Positions 24,483 through 35,200 of a stretch of 64,000 nucleotides of DNA are shown here, piece after piece. Position 1 is the first letter of the stretch, and each line of letters starts with the position of its first letter. Both the position numbers and the translations under genes were made by a program. The DNA is taken from assembly GCA_000827265.1 (NCBI GenBank), contig KN834749.1, positions 1,539,500-1,603,499 on the forward strand, given 5' to 3'. The DNA is from Collybiopsis luxurians FD-317 M1 (Eukaryota > Basidiomycota > Agaricomycetes > Agaricales > Omphalotaceae). The notes beneath the pieces are model-generated. The model ran no database searches, was not told the DNA's origin, and saw nothing but the letters and a program-made list of their open reading frames with translations.

Positions 24483-24894
24483 AGGAATTTCTGCCCGGTT
24501 GTTCTGATTTTTACCGCTGATACCTCGAGGCCTGCTGAAGCAAGGCAGATTATCTATACACATGTGTTTGTAATGATGAACAGTTTACATATATCGTATG
24601 AATATTTGAATATTGGATTTGGACAAGTGCAGAATCTGTGGTGTGACGTTGCAATTGGGAAACCAAACGGGGAAGCCCGGTCCGTTGAAGAGGTTGGTTA
24701 GTTTACCAGTAAATAAACAGTCAAGATAAATAGGTCAACTCGAGTAAATAACTGCCCCATCCTTTTTACCTCTTAACCCCCATCATGTCCTCCCACTTTA
24801 CTCTTTCATCCCTAGTTGTGACTGTGTCTCAATAACACACCCAGCGCTTTCGCTGGCGGGCTTCTAGCTCGCTCAGCGTGTCCTTTCTATAGTC
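24483..24894. other. Intergenic: NIPA 3' end and copper-fist promoter
   Basis: About 410 bp. A perfect 16-nt hairpin (6-bp stem CCAGCG, CTTT loop) occupies 24841-24856, 39 bp before the copper-fist ATG, probably in its 5' leader. I do not see a canonical copper-response element (TTTGCTC). No coding potential. Confidence 0.5.
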
Positions 24895-26864
24895 ATGGTA
24901 ATTATTGGTCTTTTCGTCCATCCCCACCGTCATCGGCTGAACATCCTCTAGGTCCTAATCGAGTCTAAGAAATATGCTTGGTATGTCGTTGTCTACCCGT
25001 CATCATACTCGCCTTGTCTGACAATTCCAAGCGAAACATGTATCAAGGGACATCGGTCCAGCGGCTGTAAGCACACTGACCGACCCCTCTACGAAATCAA
25101 AAAGAAAGGTCGACCAATCACACAATGCGAACATTGTCGAGAGTTACGCAAAACGAAACAAGTCCACGTCAAATGTAGTTGCTATAAAGAAGAAGCTCCT
25201 GTCGCCGCAGGTGAACAAGCCTCTGGCTGCAGTAAAAAAGGTGTGCATCTTGTACTTTATCCTCCCAGAAGTGGTTAGCTTAGCCATAAGTCTATCTCTT
25301 TTTTTCTTCGTCTCGGTTTCCGTTCTGCAGGTGTGAATAAGATGTTGGAGAGCGCCGCGTTCCCCAATGGCTTGCCAGAGGCATTGGAAGCGTCGGTTGC
25401 TTCGCAACTCTTATCACAAGGAGCCACTTCCGACTCTGAACATGGTTAGTGTTGTCATGAGAATTTTTCTTTTGTGTTTGTGCTTTCTAGCTGACTTGTA
25501 TCAATATAGAGGGCTGCTCATGTTTGTCTACTGCCGTTGAGTGCCATTGTTGGACTCCACGCAAAATAGCTCCCCGAGCCAGAAAAAAGGAGCCACCCAC
25601 AACTGAACCGCCTCCATCCCATAAATCTACCTCTCCTCGCTCATCGGAATCTCCGAACCCCGTTACTAGCTCTGCCGCCTCCAATCGGGCTCCGGAACTT
25701 CGTTCGCTGTTGCCGAAACCTCCTCATGATCCGTCTTCTAGCTCTGCCCCCCATTTGGTGGCCCGTCATGAAAGCAAGCTGTACAGTCCTTATGGTCGAG
25801 CTTACGATCAATTCCACCCCAATCACCCTACATATCACAACCCTAACATCCATCCATCCAGAGCTAACGCTATCCTCCCCGAGCTTCATCCTCGAGAATC
25901 CTTCCATCCCGCTACCTCTGGCCCCTTGCCATCAACGTCGAGTCCATCAGTCATTGACGGTTTACGTTCATCTCGTTCACCGTATTCCAGGTTCGGCTCA
26001 GCTGATATCCAAACCTGGAATTCTTTCCAGGCCGTTGACGACGTGGATTCGGTTTGCGGGTGTGGTGACAGCTGTGCTTGTCCCCACTGTCTTGTCCACC
26101 AGCCGAACGTTAATCGTGCAGGTTTGAGTGCTTCTACTTGTACTCAACCTGACGTTTGCCGTGGCTGCATTGGCTGTGCTGCTCTTACTTCATTACCCCA
26201 CCAGTTTCGCCAAGACTTGCCCCCAGATACTGCCTTATCAATATACGACGGTGGTGCCTTCAGTCTAGCAGAGAGCAATGATAGTAATGCGATCGACGAG
26301 TGGATCCGACAGATGCAGCAGGGTTCTGTTTCTTCCATCCGACCTCTTTCCATTGAGGATCAGAGTCGAAGTGTCTCTCCCCCAAGTAACTCGCTTCAGC
26401 TGCCTGGGGACAGTACTGGCTTTCGCAATTCTTCGTCCGAAATAATGTACACCGTTGGCTCTGGAGGACAAAGTACTTTTGCTGCTGGGCGTAGTCGCAG
26501 TTTTGACGATATCCTTTCTTCCACGTTTTCAAATTTTGATTCTAATGCGCCTTTGGACCTCTCCCTCTTCAGTGCTAACACTGTCACCTCGGGTGACGGC
26601 CAAGCATATCTTCCCAATGCTACTTTTGATCTGGGTGCTCTACAGAATGTTCCTTCGATGTCGGCCGATTTCGACCTCGATGCTGTTGTTCCTCGCAGCC
26701 GCTCCGCCTCCGAGACATCCTTATCCGACGAGAGCGGGGTCAACAGAAACGCCGCCTTCTCCGATTTAGGGGAGATGTCGTCGATGTCAGTGTTCTATCA
26801 TCATTCCAGCGAGGGTGGTCGCGGGTCAGTTAGATCTTTGCCTGATACGCTGGGTTATTTTTGA
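24895..26864 (+). CDS. Copper-fist transcription factor (Mac1/Ace1/Cuf1 family)
   Basis: Nuclear copper-sensing regulator. Splicing an ATG-only exon (24895-24897) to 24952-24980 and then to 25032 gives a complete copper-fist: MVLIESKKYACETC, then IKGHRSSGCKH and KKKGRP. The zinc ligands are C11, C14, C23 and H25, and a KGRP minor-groove motif lies at 36-39. This agrees with the family signature over its whole length and fixes the start. Additional Cys clusters follow: EGCSCLSTAVECHCW near 25512, and a Mac1/Cuf1-like sensor CGCGDSCACPHCLVH with a trailing CRGCIGC near 26056-26180. The rest is Ser/Pro-rich, with an acidic C-terminus ending DTLGYF. Further introns lie near 25240-25330 and 25445-25509. 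Whether it activates uptake genes (Mac1-like) or detoxification (Ace1-like) cannot be told; several Cys clusters suggest a Cuf1-like dual role. Confidence 0.92.
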
Positions 26865-27415
26865 TTTCTTTTACACCCTTTGACCCGAGGTCTCTCATTG
26901 TTAACCTTTTTTTTTTTTTTTCTTTTTCATGTATTTCTTTCTTGTGTACGTTTTATATGTGGATATCATCGTGCAACTTTCCTTACTTTGCCAGTTGTCT
27001 CTGTACTTGTTTTCTGGCAATGTCGCCCGAGTTCAGATTCTTTTTACCTCATTTGATCTTGTTTCGTATGCACCATGGCCTCGAATGAATATATACTTCT
27101 TCCCTAAAAGCGAGTATTCATTAAGTATGCCAGGATACCGTCTCCCTGGATTCAAGATGACATGCCCACTCTTTTAACGTTTTGCCTGAGGATCAGGTCT
27201 TCAGGAAGCATGTCAAAGAGGTGTTGTAATAGCTGATATTAAAGTTTAAGAAGGCGGGTCTGATTCTATTATCTTGAGGACACATTTGGGGTCCATGATG
27301 GTTCTAGAAGGGTATCCATCTCTACCCCACTCCATGCAAACTAGGCAGAAAAAAGCTCTTGTGTTCAATTTACTTGAACAGTCATGTCGCTTTTAGTGTA
27401 GCAACTATAGTTCAT
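26865..27415. other. Intergenic: copper-fist 3' UTR
   Basis: A T-rich 3' UTR with a 14-T run near 26908, then about 500 bp of unremarkable sequence. No reliable gene is seen. Confidence 0.5.
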
Positions 27416-28009
27416 TTAAAACATGTCATCGAAAGAGGGACGTAGCATCTCGGCCGGTAGTGCCCAGTTATGAAACTCAGTTACATATTGAAGATGAACA
27501 TTGGGCATGGTGAGCACCAAATCAGGAAGAGGAAGGTCAACCGATGCGGCACCAACTCGAGCAGAAGTTAAACCAACGAGGTGATCTGCCAGGTCAACAG
27601 TTCCTGAGATGTTCTATTGTTCTGGGGCCTAAAATTTTATTCCATCAGACGTAAGGATCAAAAACCCACATGGCTTCAAATGGAGACTTGAAGAGAATGT
27701 CAGTGTCTTTCGCAGGGCGCTGTTTCGCTTGGTGGCGATTTCACGTGATCGCGTATCATCCAGGAAAGGATCTCTGGATGTAAAATTTCTGTAGAGGAGG
27801 GAAAAAGAAGGAGTTTGAGATATCAGAGTGAGAAGAAGGAGAAATAACCGTGGACACGGACTCTATATGATTCGACGATTATTACGGTAGGCGCCGGAGT
27901 TTTTATTACTGCTAAGCGAGGAGGCAAGGGTCGACTGAATGAAGCAGTCGGACATGAAAATATTATATCAACGCATATACTGAAAAGACGGACCATTTTG
28001 CCCCTCGCC
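27416..28009 (-). CDS. Unresolved small intron-containing gene (hypothetical)
   Basis: Not recognised. The best-supported part is a terminal exon (about 27604-27416) opening after acceptor 'caatag' and reading NISGTVDLADHLVGLTSARV, then GAASVDLPLPDLVLTMPNVH, and ending PAEMLRPSFDDMF. Upstream on the same strand, 27640-27785 has open stretches in two frames (for example SRDPFLDDTRSREIATKRNS), flanked by a good acceptor (ctctacag) and donor (gtgggt). A plausible start is ATG at 28009 (MVRLFS...). I could not join the pieces in one frame without a stop, so the model is incomplete or the gene is damaged. Its start would be only 60 bp from the divergent DENN gene. Confidence 0.3.
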
Positions 28010-28069
28010 TGCCCTCCAACTGGTTGACGCAAGTCGCTGGCAGCCAGCTCCTCACATTCGTTTTATAAA

Positions 28070-31000
28070 ATGGGCAGAAGCCTTGGCGACAGAATGGCGT
28101 TGAGATCACGATTTTCGGAGCCCGCATTAGGAGGAGAGACCGGAAAGGAGGGAAAGGATAATATGAATGAGGAGCTCGAGGACGGTTTTGTTAAAGTGAC
28201 TGCATCAAACCTTGCAACCGCGGGAGCAGATCGACCTTCTTCTTCCCGCTCACTAGTAACCCAGAACGACAAAGCTTCAAGGGTACTAGGCATTCACCAC
28301 ATTCCCTCAATGGCTCCCGTACCTGCTTCCTCTAGAACTTCCATCGTATCCACTCGCTCTGCTCGCGATATTCTTCCTTCAACCTCTCCTTTTCCTTCTC
28401 TTCCGTTGGCTTCGCTCTATGTCGTCTCTGGTCTCCCCAAATCTCCACACACCTGGACTTTGGCTGACCCAGATGCCGTACTTGGTCTTCATCATTCTGA
28501 CGGCGCTGTCAACCGCTGGTGGCGTCCTGAGGTCCTAGGCAGCACTGTGAGCCCTGGTGCCGGCGGCGGAAAAAAAAAGAGACGAGGAAAGAGCGAAGAG
28601 ATAAAGACTGCTGGCGCTCTGAGCAAGAGCGAAGTTGGTAAAATGTTATCAAAGGCACTCAAGGTGAGAGGGAGAAACAATCACCTTTTGACAGAATTTG
28701 CAACTGATATTCGCATACGCAGCTCTCATTTACTCGTGAAGTCGAGGTTATTGCTTCAACGCTTCAGCCTGCATCCACAGTTCATACTTTTACTTTCACC
28801 CTTCCCGCCCCAAACACTCCTTTGGCTCCTACTCCCTCAGGCGACCTTCTTCGGGTGGACAACAGGTCCTCCATTACCCCATCTTTCACCCACCCCTATT
28901 ACGGCGATCCCTTCGCCAGGCCGTCGTCTACGTATCTCGGCCCCTCCAGTGTTCTCAACCCTGGCTCTCGTCCCGGCACTACATCCGCAGACACATCTGA
29001 TCTCTCGTCTTCAGGAAACGTCGTCACTTACCACGGTGTATGCCTTACCGTTTGGTCGCATGCAGACGCCGAACGTAGCACGGCCATTCGCCGCACTCTC
29101 GAAGCCAGCAGGTCTCGAAAAGAGTCTACACAATCTCTTGTCACTGCCCGCATCAAAAGTCTTCGTGCAGATGCTTATGATGACCCTACTTCTCAGGCCC
29201 GAAGGAATGCCAGGAAAAGTGCTCGTGGCCCATGGGCAGACGCCGAAACCGACGCTGAAACTGAAGCAGAGGGTGGCGTAAGTGAAAGCGAGTTCGAAGT
29301 CGCAAGTACTGTGGGCCATGGTCCCGGCGAGAGCACTCTTTTTCTCCCGGGTGACACGGTCTTTTGGCTACCATATGCTCTCAGTATGTTGACGTATCCT
29401 TTCCTGAACTACTATTTACTAAACACTTGCTCAGCTCTCGTTTCCCGCCATCCTGTCTACGACCTCATGCGCGACTATCTCACCCTTTCTTGGGCTCGTT
29501 TCTCTAAAGATGTCCAATCACACACGCTTCAAATCTCCAAGATTTTAGCTCACCCAGCCCCACGAGCTGGAGAGTTGGTCAGGCTTGACGCAAGCCCAAA
29601 AAGTGATTCTGGAGGCGACAATACTTTGGAAGTTATAGCTCGTTTCCCCGGAGGACTCGATTTCGGTCGCGGATTGGTCGACATTAACTTTACAATGTGG
29701 CCCCTTTTCAAATGCTTGAATATTGAGAATATTCTTACCATCTGTGAAGTAGGCAAAGGGTGACCTTTCAATTATGAGTTTGCTAATGGTTTACGCTTTC
29801 TGTAAGATTGCGCTGGCGCCCACAGGCAAGATTTTGTTTTTTTCAAGACATCCTGCTATGCTAGGGGTAGGTGCAAGTACTCTTCTCCTTTGTCAAACCT
29901 GATATCTTGTATTTTATAGATTGCAGTCATGACTATCAAGTACATCGTCGAGCTTCGCGGCTGGAACGGAGTGGCTCTTCCCGCTGTCCATAGTCGGGAT
30001 GCAAAGATTGCGGTTGATGACCCAGGTCCATGGATCATCGGTCTCGCCACCGAGGCGAAATACAGTGTCCGACCTAATCCTGATGTTTGCCTGTGCGACT
30101 TGGATATCAACTCTGTGTAAGTATCTTTTGTGCCGCAATGCTCGAGTGTGTTCCCTTATTTTTTTCCTTCTCGGATGTAGAAACTGCTTATCCCCTCCTG
30201 CTGGTTGTGTATCCACCAAGCAACAGAGGGAAAAATACAGGCAACGATTACAGGCCGCGTTTGATCAGCATTACCATCCTGATCATTCTATCGCAGTGTA
30301 AGTGTCCATCCCGTCAGTTCTGCCCAGATTCCAACGTCTGCCTACAGTGAGTTCAAAGAGGCCTTTCCCGCTGGCCGTTTCCGCCCTATTTGCAAAATTC
30401 AAGCCAAACGGGGAGCGTCAGCTTCTGCTGTAGCGGATCAGATTCAACCTCCCAGCTGGTGGCACTCCACGCGCATCATTCAGGCTTTTGACAGTGTTCT
30501 GCAAGAAAAGGTTTGTTATCAATCTTTCTGACCTGATCATCAAGCTTACACCCTCCAGTACAAAAAACCGTCACTCCTCAAGCGAATTGGCATGTTTGGA
30601 GCTGTTAAGCGACCTCCGCAACTCAGCGCTTCTGAGCAATTGATCCAACTCTCCATTCGAAAGCGTGCCACGGCCTTCATAGATGCTCGAGATGACCTCG
30701 AAACCAAAATTGGTCGCCTTTCTCGGCGGTTGAACTTCCTCATGACCGAAAGTGATTTGTGGAGAGACAAGTTCGTCACATTCGAACAATACGCTGAGAA
30801 ACTTAGTGCGGAGGCGAGCCAACTGCGTGCCAAGATCGGCAAGGAGCAAAGGGAGACAAAGAGGCTCTCAGGTTTGGTAACATTGACCGCGGTAGAAAAG
30901 ACCAAATTGCAAAATCGTACGTTCTGAGTCCAACTGGGTGGTTTGCCCTTTCTTACATCACATCTTCATGGTTTGCAGAGCTCAAGGAAACTGAATCAGC

Positions 31001-32209
31001 ACACCAAGAAGCTTTGGCAGAATTGGCTACGATGAAGGAGACAATGGAGGCTATGGAACTCGAGCGTGCGGATATGATTGCTGAAGTCGAAGCCCAGATT
31101 GAGCGTGCTTTAGCTTCTATGGCCGTGGGTGTAGATGAGTCAGATTATGGTTCTTCGCGTCCAAGCAGCCGTTTATCCAACGCTTCGAGTACTCGCTCTC
31201 GCGGGCCTAGCGATGCCAGTAAACCCAGGAACCTTCGTTCGTACGGCACAGAGTCCACATTAGCAGAGTCGTACAGGGGAGATGGCCCCATACTCGCTCC
31301 TACCGAACGTGCTAATGGCACCATTCAGGAAGATGTAGAAGAGGAAGAGAATGCAAACGTTGAGGTTTTGAAGAAGAAGCGGTTCTCTGCCTCTGATGTA
31401 GATCCACCTCAAGATGGAATGGGCGCTGTGGACGACAAAATTACCGAAAGAAGTGACAAGGTTACCGAGAAAATTTTGGAAATTCAGACAAAGGTAGGTT
31501 CAAACGCCAACGTAATGTTCAATGTGTTTGATGTCTATTGCAGCTTGAAAATGCCCTCACCGCCGATCGCCGGACCGCTAAATGGAGAGAAACTGTTCAA
31601 GATAGTGACGGTGACTCCGAGGGACCTGAGTCGGCTACTGCTCCTCCTCCACGACCACCCCGGGCGCATCGCAAAACAAAATCCGTTGACAAGAAGGGCA
31701 GGAAGAGGAGTAACACTGCTTCGTCTGCTCGCAGCACAGCAACCACGCGGGCCGAGGAAGACCGCACTTCCACTGCTTCTGTACCTGCTAGCCGTAAGCC
31801 TTTGTCGGTCAAGACGTCAGGGACTGCGACTCCTACACATCGTGCCTCATCCAGCCGCGAGGAGCGAGTATCAGTTCGAAAAATTGCATCTGGTGCCTCT
31901 CTCAGCGCCGCTAGACCCATTTCGCCCAGTCAAATCACACCCAGTACGCCGGCTCTTTCGCCCGGGCTTCATGGTACCACGGATGAATCAGATTCAGATT
32001 TTCAAAGTGCCTACTCGGTTAGTCCACGAGAAAGCTACCGAGAATATGACCAACCTCCGGTAAGCGACGGAGAGGGGTCTGTTGTCGCAGGAAACGGTCT
32101 TTCCGATGAGTTTGGGAAGCATACTAACTCTATAAATCGAGACCGCTCGAGCATTGGAACAGCGACGCCCGTTAGTCCCACGGTTAGCGAGGATACCGTT
32201 AGTTCTTAG
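28070..32209 (+). CDS. DENN-domain protein (candidate Rab GEF)
   Basis: Tripartite DENN proteins usually act as guanine-nucleotide exchange factors for Rab GTPases in membrane traffic. The uDENN part includes LYVVSGLPKSPHTWTLADP and, after an intron, TVHTFTFTLPAPNTP and YHGVCLTVWSHADAERS. The cDENN part includes TLVSRHPVYDLMRDYLTLSW, WPLFKCLNIENILTICE with IALAPTGKILFFSRHPAML, and MTIKYIVELRGWNGVALPAV followed by DPGPWIIGL. The dDENN region contains QREKYRQRLQAAFDQHY. After it comes a coiled coil (about 30640-31110; ARDDLETKIGRLSRRLNFLM onward) and a Ser/Pro/Arg-rich tail ending SEDTVSS. Several introns of about 50-70 nt. The stop codon is 40 bp from that of VPS13 on the other strand. The target Rab is unknown. 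Confidence 0.85.
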
Positions 32210-32249
32210 TACCTCGTCTTTCAAGCTCTCATACCCGACTGGTTATCTG

Positions 32250-35200
32250 TTACACCGTTTGTGTTTGTGGATCAGTTTTTTGTTCGCATTGTTCATATTC
32301 AGCATCGCTCTCGATAGATTTATTCCTATTTAGTAGCATCCTAACTATCTGGCTTATAGTACATCCTTTAAGAGTCCTTTGATTAGTCCGGTTCTTACCA
32401 TGGATCCCGACTAACTCTACCCATCCATCCTTTTTCGTACCTGATTCATCAATACGTAAGCGGAATTCAGTAAACGAAAGATGTGCCCTCACATTAAAAG
32501 CCTTCACTACGGATGCGACTCTTTCGAAGAACCAGGTCTGCGATGCCTTATCCGGTATGAACACGAACTTGTCATGTTCCCTTCCTGATTTATGTGCAAA
32601 ACGAATTCCAGTATCTTCTACAGTGATACCCTGAACTTGAGTAAGAGGTAGCTCCCAATCTAGCCGAAGTTTCCTGGACCAGAACGAAAGGACTCGAGAC
32701 ATTGTTAAGAGTACGACATTATCACTTCCGGGAGCATCTACAGCCGGGAATGAAATCCAAAGAAAATTACGGAAGCATGGAAACATACTGATGTGAGCGA
32801 CATACAGCTCTCGGCGATAAGCACCACTGTTAAGATCTTTCATCCAATATTGTCCCATTGCTTCACGAGCAGAGTAAGGCTGAAGTAGTTGAGACGTGAG
32901 CTTTCACAAAGCCAGTTGCTGGATCTTACCCGTAAGACCTGGTCATGAGAAACGAGTCTCGGCTATAGAAGATTTTCAACGTTAACTAGGTAATATTTCC
33001 GTTTTTATGCTTTGCTTACCAGCCGAACACGGTCTCGATCTGGATTATCAAAGACAGTGGTTGTGTTACGAATACCTGTCCAATGATGAGCTTCACTGAT
33101 GTGTCTATTCGCCTTACATACGACCCTACCTTCTGAGACATTAGATGCAAGATCGAACACGCCGACCACTGGCTTGGTGACAGCGCTGCTTCGAATATGT
33201 TAATAATAGCACTCATTTGAAAAAAATATACACACCCAACAATGCCCTTTCCCATTCCTTTGAAGAAACCTACTGCCCCTTCAGACTCGGCGCCCTCCAA
33301 GGGTTTCATCAAAACACCCTCCATTGCACTCGCAACACTGCTTGCAAGTGCTTCGCCTCCCGACGCAAAACCGTAGCTACGTGTAGACTTCAATACATAC
33401 TATTATCCGACCTCGATTGGATTTCACTTACATGGCATGCTTGGGCTTGTTCCTGCGCTGTGTCATCCTGCGCCGGGCCTGATATTCCGAGTCAAAGGTT
33501 GCTGCTGACAATCCTACAGAAGAAACACTGAGTACTGGAATCAGAAAGTTCGAACAGAAATGAGTTGACCTTTTCCAACGCTGCTGGTAAATTTAGTCAT
33601 GCTATCGCTTAGGCCAAACACTGTTTTCTTGACGAAACTTGCCGCTCCCTTACATCGTAATGAATGCTGAGAAGAATGATCGGAAGTGAAAAAGGAGTTT
33701 CTGACCTTTGCAATACCGATACCTAACTCTTTATTCCCGTGCATGACCACACCGTTGAATGGTTCGTAAAAGATATCCGCGACTCCAGAACTGACATTTG
33801 TGAATAGCCCAACCGGATTTCCAATGAAATCAGCGGAGCCCAAAATCCGATACAACTGACGAAGAACGTCTTGACGATAATGTAATAATATACGACTTTG
33901 TAGTTCAGGTGTGGTGAGTCGCATGTCCTTGATGGCGAGAGCGTTCATCTCGAGAGGAGCATCGTTGATATTGCCTACAGCCATAGTGAAGGCATTGAGG
34001 ACGACAGCTAAAGGGTTTTTGATGCTAAGTCTGTTAAAGAAGGTAAACCCTGCGATCGATGAAGATGGTAGAGCGTCGCTGACTTTTCTTCGCTGCTAAC
34101 TCGTTCAGTGCGCATAAAAGACAGCGATAACTTGATGGGCTGCAGCTCCAGCACTTCAAAGTATAACGCCCGCCCTTCGGCCGTTTCTTTGGGTTCGGGT
34201 ATGTCCTCCCCATGTTCGATAAGGATACTACAATAATTAAATTAGCTAAAAACCGTATTATTAACGTTGGGAGCAACTCACTCCTGGGCATCCTGTTCCC
34301 ATGAAGCACCTTTGATTTGCGTCAGGTCATAAATCGAGAATAACAGATCCTCATCAGCTTCAACGGTCAAAGCTTGGAGCAGAATAGAGCAATATTTGAC
34401 AAACAAGACTCCGTGATCTGGATTGAAATCGTTAGAGGTGTTGCCAATGCACATGCATAATATGACCAACCTTCATCCTTTAGTAATATTATGGAAGCCT
34501 GCACTGTCGGCAAAGCCGCCGAGTCCTTCGGTAAAGGTGTAGGCTGCAAGATAACAGGATAGAGGGCATCGTGGAGCTGGTTGTCAATCTGTAATGTTCC
34601 GCAAGAAAGGGTGAACGACTGCGCTACCGCACTGTCCGTGTATTCCAATATCAGAGAGTTCAACGACACATAGATGACCTCGACCAATTTCCTGTTTACT
34701 AAGGAGACACCGATCCCACTGAACTGAATGTGAACTCCGAGAGTTGGAACATCTTCTTGAGTAACGGCCTCGAAAGCCTCTATAGTACTGGAGATTGTAT
34801 CTTGTCGAGATAAAGTTCCAGTGTTGGTTCGCGTTGGCTTGTAAAGACTCTGCTCAGCAACATAATTGGTAATGGACAGTACTTGCTTATCCCCGTCAGC
34901 GCGGACGTCGAGCGAAACAGTTCTAGCCTTTCGTCCTTCCTGTCGAGGAAAACTCAGCAACAATCCATGATCAACGAAGGACAAAAACATACCATAAATT
35001 TGAACGGAACAAGATCACCTATCTCCATGAGATCTATCATTCTCCGAGAACTATTGACGGATAGACTGATTTTCTTGTCTCTAGCAGCGGGCTGATCCCA
35101 AGCGTAAGAGAATTGTGTATGTGGCTTCACTGTATAGATCGTGGGTGCTCTCGACGAAGGGGATGAAGGCGCTTGATTGCTCCGAGTTGCGTCCTAAAAA

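Noticed and set aside
28070..29281. A single 403-codon protein starting the DENN gene
   Set aside because: After about 28660 it reads through an intron and goes out of frame; the spliced DENN reading continues in the frame starting near 28724.
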